Positions 34,209-43,482 are shown, counted from the stretch's first letter. The stretch: 45,467 nucleotides of DNA from Planctomycetota bacterium (GCA_018694835.1 JABHOG010000008.1:1-45467); one strand, 5' to 3'. The notes: generated by a model from the letters alone, not told the origin. A program made the numbers and translations.

Positions 34209-36863
34209 TTACGGATCCGTTTCAAAGGTTGGAAACGAGCGCGGTTGAAATCCGTCAAAGATTTCGGTGAAACCGAAGTAAAACTCATCGAACAGTGGTT
34301 CACCGGTCGGCCCCTGATAGATCATCCCGGATTGGCCCAGAGGAATCATCGATTCGATTCTGACCGGCCCTTGCGGCCCCACCTCGACCACCTGGGTGTA
34401 GGTCGAGCGATCGAGCCAAGGGGTGGTCCAGACCTCTCCCACGACCTGCCCGGTGAAACTGATGTTGGCCCTGGGATGATCCCATGGCCTCGAGCCCAGC
34501 TGGGCCAGCGTGTCATCGAGGGCATGAACGATGATCCCGGCGGCGTCGGTCGGTTTCTGTGTGGTCCCACGATTCATGAACCAGTCGATCCGATTCTGCA
34601 GTGCGGTATCGGATCCGGGTAATCCTCGGATCAGCACATTGAAGAGCAGGTTGATTCCCTGCTGATTCCACTGAAGGCTCTCCGTATCCAGTTCATCTTC
34701 GAAGGTCAACTCGAGTACTCGGCGGATCCACTGGTCCTGCAAGGTCCATGCATCGGCCTCCACTTCTGCAGTGGTCCAGGCAGCCGGTCCACCCCCGATG
34801 AAGTAACCATCCCACTCTCCGAGTAGGGCCAAGGCATCCAGTCGATCCGGATCTGGATCCGATTCGACCGCTGCGACAAAGGCGTCTCGAACGAAGAACC
34901 AGCGGTTCCCCCCGCTGGATCCAAGGTTACAGCAATCGGTCGCACTGATGGTCGGGGCCAGTTCACGGATGAACTCGAAGGTGAGAGGCCCCTCTTCGAT
35001 GGCCTCCTCGATTCGATCTTGCATCGCATGCGCCCGATGGAAACGCCCGTAGGCATGACCCGGATTCGCCCCACCTGCTGCACCTCCCCCCGCCTTGTTG
35101 TTCCAACCGCCGATCCAGCCTCGATCGGGATTCTGGACCGTCTTGCGTGGCTTGTAGGTGACCGGCGCGGTCCACTCCATCGTTCCATCACCGAGTTGCG
35201 GTAAACGTGGATCGGCATCTGCGTTCCTCACGGGATCCAGGCCCGCCATCCAGTAGCCCACATTTCCTCTACGATCGGCGTAACAGACGTGAAGTCCGAC
35301 GCAAAATCGATCCATCGCATCGCCAAAGTCATCGATGTTTCGTGCCATCATGAAATCAAGATTCACATCGATGGTGTTCAACTCCTTGCCCCAGTGGGAA
35401 TACTTCCAACTCACCACGGGTCCATCCACAGAGGCGGGATCGAGGATCAAAGGAGCCACCACCGGACCGTGCTGGGTGCGGTAGACCGGCAAGTCGAGAA
35501 ACTGGTTGTTACCCAGTGGTATCGTCTCGATCCGGTGCAGGAACAGGTCATCTACATCGTCGAGATAGAGATCCACGGTATGAGTGTGAGCCACCTGGCC
35601 AGACCAGGCGTGGCGAGGAGAGCGTCCGATGATGATTCCTGGCAACCCTGCCAGGGCCATACCAGAAACATCGATTCCTGCACCCCTCAGCGATCCCTCC
35701 ACGATGATGCCGGGCGCACTGAATTCCATCTGTGGCCCGGAGTAGAGGATCGGATTGCCCGTATCTGTATGATCTCCAGACACCACCCATGCGTAACTCC
35801 CCAGGCGAATCGGCGAACCCAGGTCGGAGAGTCGCTGGGCGGTACCGCCAAAGACATCTTCGACTCGGTCTCTCAATGCTCTCAAATTCTCGACCTGATA
35901 TTGCTGTGGCAGTGGTTGAGGGGCTGGGGATTCACCCTGGAATGGAATCGCGAAGTCCTCCGGAGGAATCATCGTCGGAGCTTCAGGGTCATCGAGCCAG
36001 CGCAGGTCATCGAACATGTCTCCGCCGTCGATCGGATGCTGATCGGTCAGTTCTGCCAGCAACAGTGCGTTGTCCAGTTGATGAGTCGCAAGTGCCTCCG
36101 AGTCGAAGTTTCGCAGCAAGGTAACCTGAAGTGCCATCACATCCGGAATCGTCCATGGATCTGGCAAGATACCCAGTTGATGAAACTCATATGGAAGAAG
36201 GTCTGGATCGGCAATCACTTCCTTGATCCTACGATTCATGCCATCGATGTACCCCAACACCACAACTTTTCCAAGTTCAGTGACTCCTTCGAAACCATCC
36301 AGCATCTCCTGGTCGGAGTACCCCAGTAACTTGATGGCGATATCGGTGTTGAGTTGACCCGCACCGAGGATCTCAGTGAGTCTGCCTGATGAAAGCCTGC
36401 GGAAGAGTTCGCTCTGCCAGAGTCGATCGGTAGCAACCTCGTAGCCGAAGGCTTCATACAACTGATACTGATCGCCCCCCTCGATGAACCAGACTCCCAG
36501 TTCATCCCGGGTCACGGTCACTTCAGGGATCGGCGGGCAGACTGGATAACTGTCGCAATCTCCGATGGCGGAGATGCCGCAGTAGGGATAGGGATAGTCG
36601 GGAGCCCGACCATCGAGCAATCTGAAACCGATCACCACCGTTGCATCTGCGAGATCCACATCCCCATCGGCGTTGGCATCCATCGCCGCCACGCACTCCG
36701 AGGCGGGGCCACCGAGATAGAGGTACTGGAGCAACCAGATCCCGTCGGCGAGATTCACCCGACCGTCGACATTGGCATCTCCACGGATGAATGGAATCTC
36801 CGCCGCTGACATCGGGGATACGGTCAGCATCACAATTATTATCCAATAGCCTACTCTTGGCAT
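34209..36863 (-). CDS. Penicillin acylase family Ntn hydrolase with N-terminal dockerin-like module
   Basis: 884 residues, PF01804 family: secreted amidases that cleave N-acyl bonds (beta-lactams, acyl-homoserine lactones or other amides). The signal peptide is at ~1-21. Residues 25-112 form a dockerin-like pair (RGDANVDGRVNLADG, DANADGDVDLADA) with four cysteines, then the acylase domain begins (VTVTRDELGVWFIEG). The alpha chain runs through ATDRLWQSELFRRLSSGRL, and the self-cleavage site is GSYAWVVSG with nucleophile Ser356. GRSPRHAWSGQVAHTHTVDL is the family's G-xx-IAWG-T-x-x-x-x-D region. Near the end HPRANISFTGQVVGEVW also fits. The ATG at 36863 has AGGAGG 8 bases ahead; a GTG nine bases upstream is the alternative. 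It is divergent from a dockerin-bearing gene at 36999. Confidence 0.92.
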   Translation of the reverse strand: MPRVGYWIIIVMLTVSPMSAAEIPFIRGDANVDGRVNLADGIWLLQYLYLGGPASECVAAMDANADGDVDLADATVVIGFRLLDGRAPDYPYPYCGISAIGDCDSYPVCPPIPEVTVTRDELGVWFIEGGDQYQLYEAFGYEVATDRLWQSELFRRLSSGRLTEILGAGQLNTDIAIKLLGYSDQEMLDGFEGVTELGKVVVLGYIDGMNRRIKEVIADPDLLPYEFHQLGILPDPWTIPDVMALQVTLLRNFDSEALATHQLDNALLLAELTDQHPIDGGDMFDDLRWLDDPEAPTMIPPEDFAIPFQGESPAPQPLPQQYQVENLRALRDRVEDVFGGTAQRLSDLGSPIRLGSYAWVVSGDHTDTGNPILYSGPQMEFSAPGIIVEGSLRGAGIDVSGMALAGLPGIIIGRSPRHAWSGQVAHTHTVDLYLDDVDDLFLHRIETIPLGNNQFLDLPVYRTQHGPVVAPLILDPASVDGPVVSWKYSHWGKELNTIDVNLDFMMARNIDDFGDAMDRFCVGLHVCYADRRGNVGYWMAGLDPVRNADADPRLPQLGDGTMEWTAPVTYKPRKTVQNPDRGWIGGWNNKAGGGAAGGANPGHAYGRFHRAHAMQDRIEEAIEEGPLTFEFIRELAPTISATDCCNLGSSGGNRWFFVRDAFVAAVESDPDPDRLDALALLGEWDGYFIGGGPAAWTTAEVEADAWTLQDQWIRRVLELTFEDELDTESLQWNQQGINLLFNVLIRGLPGSDTALQNRIDWFMNRGTTQKPTDAAGIIVHALDDTLAQLGSRPWDHPRANISFTGQVVGEVWTTPWLDRSTYTQVVEVGPQGPVRIESMIPLGQSGMIYQGPTGEPLFDEFYFGFTEIFDGFQPRSFPTFETDP

Positions 36864-36927
36864 CCTGAACACCTCCTGGAATTCTATCTACCATCGTATC
36901 AGTGCTAGAATCGAGTACGAGCCCCGG

Positions 36928-36955
36928 TTGGCCTTCCACCTGAGACGGGTAGAAT
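36928..36955 (+). promoter_or_regulatory. Candidate sigma70-type promoter of the gene at 36999
   Basis: TTGGCC (36928-36933), a 16-base spacer and TAGAAT (36950-36955) lie 44 bases before the ATG, in the 135-base gap between two divergent dockerin-bearing genes. The minus-strand ATTCTA at 36881-36886 could be a -10 for the acylase. Confidence 0.4.
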
Positions 36956-36998
36956 GGGAGCACAGGCGCATCCCATCGGATGGCCCTTGGAGGATTCC

Positions 36999-37988
36999 AT
37001 GATCAGATTTCCGGCTCTATTCGTCCTGATACTGCTGACCGGTACCGCCCTCTCGGCCGGAGAACCGATCGAGACCGCCTTCGTCGCCTCCGGGGTGGAG
37101 ATCGTCGGAGGCGAACTGGGATCGGTGGCGGACCTGCTCAACCCCGTGCTCCAGGGTCAATTTGATACGGGAGGGATCCGCAACCTACTCGAGGTCCAGA
37201 ATCTCGATGATCTATCGATGCAGAACGACCCGGAAGTCGCAGTCGCTGCGTTCCCAGGCCTCGATCAAGATGGTGACCCTGGAAATGACTTCGATGGTAA
37301 CAACCTGTTCCAGGTCGATCCCCTCGGCCTCAATGATGACGGCCAACCGTTGACAGTCTTCACACCAGGATCGATCACCAACGGGTTGCTGATCGCTGGC
37401 CCCGCTGATCTGGACCTGGGCGGTGGCCTGGTGATTCCCGGTACGATACTCGAGGGAACCATTGCGGTAGGTGGATCATCGCTGATCACTCCAGCCATCG
37501 CTGCAGCCATCCCGGTGGCAGTCTTCGATGCCATTCCCGCTCCAGCGCCCTTCGATGGTTTCCCCTTCAATTACGATACACTGACACAAGTCCTCGGATT
37601 CTTGGGAGTCAATGCCGATGTGGACACCGATGGCGATGGTGTCATGGATGCTTTTTCAGTGGAATTCGTGCTGGCATTTGTTTCCTGTCAGATCATCTAC
37701 CCCAGCGGCGATCCCCTCTTCCTCCGCGGAGACATCAATGATGACGGGACGATGGATCTGAGCGATGGAATCAGTTTGCTCAGTTATCTGTTCACCAGTG
37801 GAACTGAGCCCGGTTGCTTCGACGGTGGCGATACCAATGATGATGGGACTTTGAACCTCGCAGATGCCATCGTCATCCTCAGCCACCTCTTCACCGGTGG
37901 GCCACCACCCATGGACCCATACAATGGCTGCGGAATCGACCCGACCGCCGATAGCATCGACTGCGCGACAAGTCCTGGAAGCTGCTAG
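36999..37988 (+). CDS. Secreted protein with C-terminal dockerin-like module
   Basis: 329 residues. Signal peptide (FPALFVLILLTGTALS); residues ~22-245 form an unrecognised, strongly acidic, strand-rich domain containing Ca-loop-like segments (DQDGDPGNDFDGNN; DVDTDGDGVMDAF). Residues ~255-329 are the dockerin-like module: RGDINDDGTMDLSDGISLLS, DTNDDGTLNLADAIVILS, with four cysteines, ending CGIDPTADSIDC. The ATG has GGAGGA 6 bases before it; an in-frame start 45 bases upstream has none. No enzymatic signature is visible. It converges on the DUF188 gene with 9 bases between stops. Confidence 0.85.
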   Translation: MIRFPALFVLILLTGTALSAGEPIETAFVASGVEIVGGELGSVADLLNPVLQGQFDTGGIRNLLEVQNLDDLSMQNDPEVAVAAFPGLDQDGDPGNDFDGNNLFQVDPLGLNDDGQPLTVFTPGSITNGLLIAGPADLDLGGGLVIPGTILEGTIAVGGSSLITPAIAAAIPVAVFDAIPAPAPFDGFPFNYDTLTQVLGFLGVNADVDTDGDGVMDAFSVEFVLAFVSCQIIYPSGDPLFLRGDINDDGTMDLSDGISLLSYLFTSGTEPGCFDGGDTNDDGTLNLADAIVILSHLFTGGPPPMDPYNGCGIDPTADSIDCATSPGSC

Positions 37989-37997
37989 ATCGGTCGA

Positions 37998-38468
37998 TCA
38001 GGAACCAGATTGGCCCAGTCGCCGAGACACTCCCTGGATCACTCGATCGAGTGCCTGGAGAAATGCGGAGCGGTCGCGATGGTCAAAAGGAGATGGCCCC
38101 GAGGTGGGCAATCCGAGGTCTCGCAGATGGGTCGCCAGGTCACGACGCGCCAGCGCTTCCCCGACCGACTCCTCATCGAGGATCCTGCCATGGGGAGAAA
38201 CCACCTCAGCACCCACGGCAACACAGCGTGCGGCCAGCGGAATATCTCCGGTGACCACCACCGTCTTCTCGTTACAGTTCTCTGCGATCCAGTCGTCAGC
38301 CGCATCGAACAGAGCGGCCACCACCTGGAGCCGACATCTAGGCCCATTGGGAATTCGCATCTGACGGTTGGCAACAAAGATCACCGAGAGATCCAGGCGC
38401 TTCGCAACCTTCACCACCTCATCCTTGACGGGACACCCGTCGGCGTCGACGACCAGTTGAATGTTCAT
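37998..38468 (-). CDS. yaiI: YaiI/YqxD family protein (DUF188, UPF0178)
   Basis: 156 residues, PF02639. The N-terminus LVVDADGCPVKDEVVKVAKR and IFVANRQMRIP match the conserved DADACPVK and FVAN motifs, and VVVTGDIPLAARCVAVGAEV matches VxTxDIPLAxxxxxKGA. The fold is PIN-like with acidic residues, so a nuclease role has been suggested for the family but not shown. No ribosome site is obvious before the ATG. It lies 37 bases downstream of the DUF255 gene on the same strand and is probably co-transcribed with it. Confidence 0.94.
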   Translation of the reverse strand: MNIQLVVDADGCPVKDEVVKVAKRLDLSVIFVANRQMRIPNGPRCRLQVVAALFDAADDWIAENCNEKTVVVTGDIPLAARCVAVGAEVVSPHGRILDEESVGEALARRDLATHLRDLGLPTSGPSPFDHRDRSAFLQALDRVIQGVSRRLGQSGS

Positions 38469-38505
38469 CGATCAAGACTATCTAGTGGCTTGGTGACAGC
38501 CGTTT

Positions 38506-40800
38506 TCATCGGGAGCCTTTCGGTTCCTTCTTCTCCACCGAATCACTGGTGGGATCCGATTCTTCTGGAGTGACCGCTTCCTCTGGAGTCTTTTCCTCAT
38601 TCTCGCGTGCGATCTCTTCCAGCCTCAGTGAAAGAGCACCGGCATCGGAAGTGGGAAGATCACACTGCTGATGGACACACAGATAGGCACACGGCTTTCC
38701 TTCGAGGAGCCCTCGATCCGCCAGCAGCGCCACCACTTCAGCCGCCCGATCCCCCTTTTCTCCGGGCAATCGCAGTGCCACGATCGGAAAGGGAACCTTG
38801 GAATGGGTCACGGCAGCGATCAGGCTTCGGGTTTCCACTGCTGTCGGATCTCCGACCACTGCGACCGCCGGAGCCGCACGCGTCATCGCCTGTACCGCCA
38901 GAAGCAATTCTGCCGAACCGGTCGGATAGGGTCCAATCGAGCGCAATCCTGCAGCGATGATGTGTTCCCCCGCCTCGCGATACTCGCTGGTCCCGGTCAA
39001 CTCGTAGAGACGTAACAAACTGCGTGCCGCAGTGGCATTGCCCGACGGAATCGCACCATCAAAGAACTCCTGTCTGCGCCCGAGCAACACCTCGGCTCCC
39101 GCAGGAGCCTCGAACAGACCACCGTCCTCCTCGAGCGGACCGAACTCCTCGAGGATCACTCGCCAGGAACGGATCGCCTCGGCCACGAATTCGACCTCGA
39201 AGGTCGCATCGTAGAGATCGAGACAACATTTCATCCATAACGCCGCATCTTGAAGGGTTGCTGGGTTGCCGGAGACCTGTGCCATCTCCTGTTCCCCTCC
39301 ATCGCTGGAAGAGATTCCATCGGGATAGTCTCTACGCCTCTGAAATTGATCTTCCAGGACCAAGGATCCCTTCATCGATGAATAGGCTGCCACTGCCGCT
39401 TGACGGAATCGAGGCAAATCCAGTAGTGCCGCGCCACGTGCCAGCGCCGAGATGGCGAGTGCATTCCAGCCCAGCACCACCTTCGGGTCTCGTTTGGGCG
39501 CCACTCGATGAGTACGATGGCCTTTCATCAGGGCCACACCCGCGACAAACTTCTGTACTGCCTGATTCAAATCGATCGACAGTAACTTTGCCGCCTGCTC
39601 GATCGACATCGCCTTGCGAGCGACGCTCGCCTCTCCCCCCTCGAAGTTGCCCTTCTCGGAGATTCCCAGAACCTTGCAGATGAGGGGAGTCGATTCCTCG
39701 CCCACCACTTCCTTCACCTGCTCTGGAGTCCAGACGTAGTAAGAGCCCTCCACCCCTCCAGAATCCGCATCCCATGAGCCTGCGAACCCTCCATCGGGGA
39801 GCATGAACTGTTCCAGCAACGCATCGCAGGTGGCGACCCCGACAGCGGTCAGTTGTGGATCATCGGCGATCCGTCCCGCCTCGAAGTAACTTTCCGCCAG
39901 CGAGCCCTGGTTGTAGAGCATCTTCTCGAAGTGCGGCACCTGCCACTGGTCATCGACACTGTAGCGATGGAAGCCTCCACCCACCTGGTCATAGATCCCG
40001 CCGTTGGCCATCGCGTGGAGCACCGAAACTCCTCGATCGATGGAGGCTTGGTCGCCACGCATCTTTCCCTCGCCGATCAGAAATTGCAGCAATCTGGGGT
40101 TGGGAAAGCGTGGAGCCTTACCAAAGCCGGCAGGATCCGCGGTGTAACTCCTGGCAGCGCCATCGATCCCTCCAGCGAGGTACCCTTGCGCTTCAATACC
40201 ATCAAAACTGCGCTTCGAACGATCCAACAGGTGGGCATTCAGTTTTCCTGCACTTTCGCTGATCTGGTCCCGATCCTCACTCCAGGCCTTGGAGATGGAG
40301 CCGAGCAGTTCCATGAATCCAGGTCGATTGAACCGTGCTCGCGGCGGAAAATAGGTTCCTCCGAAGAATGGTTTCAAATCATGGAGCAAGAATGCCGATA
40401 GCGGCCAACCCCCTCCACCGGTCATCGCCCTCACCGCATCCATGTAGGCGTCATCGACGTGAGGAAGATCTTCTCGGTCGACCTTGATGGAGATGAAGTT
40501 CTCGTTCATGAACGCAGCGATCGCGGGATCGGAGAAGGACTCCCGCCGCATCACATGGCACCAGTGGCATGACGAGTAACCGATCGACAGGAAGATGGGA
40601 CGATCCAGTTTCTTCGCCTGCTCGAATGCCTCTTCCCCCCAGGGATACCATTCGACGGGATTCTCCGCATGTTCCCGCAGGTAGGCGCTGGGGCTATCGG
40701 CCAGTCTCCAACCTCCCACCTGGGCTTCTCCAGCTTCTTGTGCTCGCCCCTGAATACCAGCGCAGAAAAGAGTGCAGGTGCAGATGATCCATCGATTCAT
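38506..40800 (-). CDS. DUF255 thioredoxin-domain protein (YyaL/SSP411/SPATA20 family)
   Basis: 764 residues. The thioredoxin-like N-terminal domain has C78-H-W-C81 in SSCHWCHVMRRESF, preceded by NPVEWYPWGEEAFEQAK and followed by FISIKVDREDLPHVDDAYM and GGWPLSAFLLHDLKPFFGGTY (split here), all family hallmarks. The rest is an (alpha/alpha)6 barrel like N-acylglucosamine 2-epimerases (GGIYDQVGGGFHRYSVDDQW, HFEKMLYNQGSL). A signal peptide-like N-terminus (IICTCTLFCAG) suggests export, which is unusual for the family. The C-terminus is a Glu/Pro/Lys-rich tail. The biochemical role is unknown in any organism that I know. The start is the ATG at 40800 with GGAGGA 6 bases upstream. Confidence 0.93.
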   Translation of the reverse strand: MNRWIICTCTLFCAGIQGRAQEAGEAQVGGWRLADSPSAYLREHAENPVEWYPWGEEAFEQAKKLDRPIFLSIGYSSCHWCHVMRRESFSDPAIAAFMNENFISIKVDREDLPHVDDAYMDAVRAMTGGGGWPLSAFLLHDLKPFFGGTYFPPRARFNRPGFMELLGSISKAWSEDRDQISESAGKLNAHLLDRSKRSFDGIEAQGYLAGGIDGAARSYTADPAGFGKAPRFPNPRLLQFLIGEGKMRGDQASIDRGVSVLHAMANGGIYDQVGGGFHRYSVDDQWQVPHFEKMLYNQGSLAESYFEAGRIADDPQLTAVGVATCDALLEQFMLPDGGFAGSWDADSGGVEGSYYVWTPEQVKEVVGEESTPLICKVLGISEKGNFEGGEASVARKAMSIEQAAKLLSIDLNQAVQKFVAGVALMKGHRTHRVAPKRDPKVVLGWNALAISALARGAALLDLPRFRQAAVAAYSSMKGSLVLEDQFQRRRDYPDGISSSDGGEQEMAQVSGNPATLQDAALWMKCCLDLYDATFEVEFVAEAIRSWRVILEEFGPLEEDGGLFEAPAGAEVLLGRRQEFFDGAIPSGNATAARSLLRLYELTGTSEYREAGEHIIAAGLRSIGPYPTGSAELLLAVQAMTRAAPAVAVVGDPTAVETRSLIAAVTHSKVPFPIVALRLPGEKGDRAAEVVALLADRGLLEGKPCAYLCVHQQCDLPTSDAGALSLRLEEIARENEEKTPEEAVTPEESDPTSDSVEKKEPKGSR

Positions 40801-40835
40801 TTGGTCCTCCGTCAGCAGGTATCCTATGGCTTCCC

Positions 40836-40909
40836 TACCCTCCGGGGGAGGGTAACCTGTAGAAACCAGGTCGAACTGCCCCGAAAAACCACGACACAAT
40901 ATCGATATT
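40836..40909. promoter_or_regulatory. Inverted repeats between the divergent DUF255 and DoxX-like genes
   Basis: Two perfect symmetries lie in the 174-base gap: TACCCTCC/GGAGGGTA (40836-40843 with 40847-40854, 3-base spacer), which would form a hairpin 36 bases before the DUF255 start, and the 12-base palindrome AATATCGATATT (40898-40909), a plausible repressor operator near the centre of the gap. Confidence 0.45.
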
Positions 40910-40974
40910 TTGCGGTAGAAACTTCAGCGATTCCGGTAGATTGGCTCTCCCAACCTCAGAGAAAAGGAGTACGG

Positions 40975-41400
40975 ATGACTGAAAAAGAAGGTCCAGCCAA
41001 ACAGGGACAACCGATCGGGATCTTGATCCTGCAAGGACTCTACGGTGGGTTTTTCATCCTGATGGGTCTCAATGGGTTTTTTCATTGGTTTTCACCCGGG
41101 GGTGACCAACCGCCCACCAATCCCGAAGCGACCGGCGCGTTCTGGGGTGGAATCACCGCCAGTGGATACATGTCCAACCTGATCTTTGCCACTCAGGCGG
41201 CCAGTGGATTGTTGATCGCTTCGAGTCGGATGAGCGCCTTCGGACTGATTCTGCTGAGTCCGGTGCTGGTCAACATCGTTGGGTATCATCTCTACGTGGA
41301 ACCCAATGGCCTGGAGATGGCCTTCGGGCTCTCTGCGGTGCATCTGGTTCTGGCATGGTGCCACCGCAAGAGTTATCAGCCGCTCCTTTGCAACTGCTAG
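40975..41400 (+). CDS. Small DoxX-like membrane protein
   Basis: 141 residues with four predicted membrane helices: GILILQGLYGGFFILMGLNG, YMSNLIFATQAASGLLIA, MSAFGLILLSPVLVNIVGYH and LEMAFGLSAVHLVLAWC. The GxxFxxxGxNxF opening and the short HLYVEP loop resemble DoxX/DUF4149-like proteins. No catalytic role is assigned. AAAGGAG lies 6-7 bases before the ATG at 40975; the open frame upstream of it is antisense to DUF255 and should be ignored. Confidence 0.85.
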   Translation: MTEKEGPAKQGQPIGILILQGLYGGFFILMGLNGFFHWFSPGGDQPPTNPEATGAFWGGITASGYMSNLIFATQAASGLLIASSRMSAFGLILLSPVLVNIVGYHLYVEPNGLEMAFGLSAVHLVLAWCHRKSYQPLLCNC

Positions 41401-41415
41401 CCTGACATCGGGGTC

Positions 41416-41451
41416 GTGTCCGCCGGGGAGATTTCACTCTCCGGCGGGCAC
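41416..41451. terminator. Bidirectional terminator-like hairpin between convergent genes
   Basis: GTGTCCGCCGGGGAG (41416-41430) pairs with CTCTCCGGCGGGCAC (41437-41451) over 15 positions, two of them G-U, with loop ATTTCA. It starts 16 bases after the DoxX-like stop and covers the last codons of the DUF885 gene on the other strand. No strong U-run follows on either side. Confidence 0.55.
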
Positions 41452-43266
41452 GGTCTTGCCTTCATCCACGGCACCGTAGAAGTTCCAGGTCGGTCGATGG
41501 TTTCGCTTCAATTCGACATCGCTGAGGGCCGCTCGAACCATATCGATGGGGATCGAGTTGTTCTTCAGCACCCGATCATGAAACTCACGATCGCTCATCT
41601 GGCCAGAATCGACCAGTTCCCGGTGAAGCGCCATCAACTGCAGTCCACCGAGCATGTATGCCGCCTGATAGAGCGGACCGTAACTACCACTGACTGAACG
41701 GCGCACCTCTGCGGTGGCGTTGTTTCGTTCATGGCCGACATTCTCGACCAGAAAATCGATCGCTTCCTCTGCACTCATCCGTCCGAGGTGGTAACTGAGC
41801 GAGAAGATGATCCGCGCACAACGATGAGTGCGCCAGAACAGCATTCCCACGCGATTTTCTGCGGACTCTGCAAATTCCTTGTCCCACAGCAACATCTCCC
41901 AGTAGAGAGCCCACCCCTCCATCCAGAAGGGAGTGCCGAAACCGCGACGATGAGTTTGATGCCTGCTGGTCATGAACCCCTGCAAGTGATGACCGGGAAT
42001 CAACTCGTGATGCACCGTGGCTCGGGCAAAGTGTCGGTTGTTCCCTCTCATGCTCATCCGCTTGTCTTCGTGCTCCATCTCGTGGGTGGGGAAGGCCACC
42101 ATGATCGTTTCACCACCGAGGAAGTATGGACTGGTCTTCTGTCGTGCAGCAGACAGCATCTCCATCCTCCAGGTTTCCTTGCAAAGATCAGGAATCGTGA
42201 CCAGATCTCTCTGCTCGATAAACTCCACCGCCTCGTGAGCCAGTTCACGAATCAGGTCCGGCTGCTTCCCTGGCTCGACATGGAGTTCCTTGACGTGCTC
42301 GAGAGCTTTTCGCCAGTCGTCTCCATAACCCAGATCCTGCGCCGCTCGGACCATCTCATTGCGACACCAGTCGAACTCTTGGCGGGCGATCTCGATCAGT
42401 TGTTCCGGGGAGTAAGCGATCATCTCGTGCTCCAGCATACTCATCAGTTCTTCGCGACCGACCGGGTCGCCGATGATCGGTGGATCGTCCTCATCATCGA
42501 TGGCCATCACTTTGTTACGGATGAACTTCGAGTAACTCTTGAGCGTCTTCTCCAGATCCTTGTACGGTTTTTCTACCCACCATGTGAAGAGTGGATCGTA
42601 ACCGGCATAGAATCGATACCATCCCGAGAGGGTTCGCTGGAGACGGTCGACCATGCGTGAGGCGCGGTTTGCGACCGAGATCTCGAACACCTGCTCCCCT
42701 TCGCCACCCTCCTTCAGTCGCTTCTCGATGGTGGTTCGCGCATCCTTCACGGCTCTATCCAGATCCGTGATGATGTTGGCGAGAATCTTCCCATCGACCG
42801 GCACCACCTGTCGCCGCTTCTCTTGCAAGCGGGTGATGGTCTCCGCAAACGGCACGAACGGGTCGATCTGTTGCTCCTTCAACTGCTGATGTTCAAGCGA
42901 ACGTAGTCGATATCGAAGGTCGTTTTGGAAGAGCAGGTGATCGACCTGTTGATCCCGCTCCAGCGCATCGAAATCGATGGCGTCGAGCACTTCTTGCCAG
43001 TGTTGCAGATATTCTCGAGTCCGATCCGAAGCCAACTTCGACATCGGTGCGTCATAGAACCTACCGATATTCCGACGATCCGCAGAATAAAGTTCAATCA
43101 TGCCGCGCAGTTTCGGGAGGGTGGAATCGATCACTCCACCCGGATGTTGAGAGTCGTCAGCGGCCAGATCGATACTGGGGGACATTTCTCCGGTGAGTCC
43201 ATCCGGAACCGTTGTCACTCCAAGGACCAGGATCAAGACCATATGGGTGAGAGTCGAACTGATCAT
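41434..43266 (-). CDS. Secreted DUF885 family metallopeptidase-like protein
   Basis: 610 residues, full length for PF05960. A signal peptide (MVLILVLGVTTVP) is followed by the all-helical DUF885 domain. Seen: SWYRFYAGYDPLF-type segment, HVKELHVEPGKQPDLIRELA (family VxxxHxxPxxxxxxi), the presumed zinc motif H420-E-L-I-P-G-H-H427 followed by LQ, and GTPFWMEGWALYWEMLLWD (family EGWAxYxExL). C-terminal VSGSYGPLYQAAYMLGGLQL matches the P-x-Q-x-x-Y-x-xG region. By analogy it may be an extracellular oligopeptidase. AGAAAGGT lies 6-8 bases before the ATG. It follows the terminator of the 62-residue gene, so it is probably its own transcription unit. Confidence 0.93.
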   Translation of the reverse strand: MISSTLTHMVLILVLGVTTVPDGLTGEMSPSIDLAADDSQHPGGVIDSTLPKLRGMIELYSADRRNIGRFYDAPMSKLASDRTREYLQHWQEVLDAIDFDALERDQQVDHLLFQNDLRYRLRSLEHQQLKEQQIDPFVPFAETITRLQEKRRQVVPVDGKILANIITDLDRAVKDARTTIEKRLKEGGEGEQVFEISVANRASRMVDRLQRTLSGWYRFYAGYDPLFTWWVEKPYKDLEKTLKSYSKFIRNKVMAIDDEDDPPIIGDPVGREELMSMLEHEMIAYSPEQLIEIARQEFDWCRNEMVRAAQDLGYGDDWRKALEHVKELHVEPGKQPDLIRELAHEAVEFIEQRDLVTIPDLCKETWRMEMLSAARQKTSPYFLGGETIMVAFPTHEMEHEDKRMSMRGNNRHFARATVHHELIPGHHLQGFMTSRHQTHRRGFGTPFWMEGWALYWEMLLWDKEFAESAENRVGMLFWRTHRCARIIFSLSYHLGRMSAEEAIDFLVENVGHERNNATAEVRRSVSGSYGPLYQAAYMLGGLQLMALHRELVDSGQMSDREFHDRVLKNNSIPIDMVRAALSDVELKRNHRPTWNFYGAVDEGKTVPAGE

Positions 43267-43423
43267 CGATGTACCTTTCTGAAGCCTTTACAACCACTAC
43301 AGTTTATGGGGATCCAGCATCGACACAACGATGCAGTGGCGAAGTGAGGGGCTGTAACTCGCAGTCGGGATGAAGTAGGCAGTAAAAATCGACAGCAGCT
43401 ATCGTCGATCGGATCGATGAGAA

Positions 43424-43457
43424 AGGGGACGGAGCCTCGCTTCAGGCTCCGTCCCCT
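43424..43457 (-). terminator. Strong terminator after the small membrane protein gene
   Basis: A 13-bp perfect stem, AGGGGACGGAGCC (43424-43436) with GGCTCCGTCCCCT (43445-43457), has an 8-base loop. On the minus strand it is followed by TTCTCAT. It lies 26 bases past the stop at 43483. Confidence 0.75.
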
Positions 43458-43482
43458 CAAATTCACAATCGGTTGCTGACGA

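Noticed and set aside
35289-36329. 346-codon open frame on the plus strand
   Set aside because: Fully antisense to the well-supported acylase gene; composition is that of a shadow frame (Arg/His/Gln-rich, no domain).
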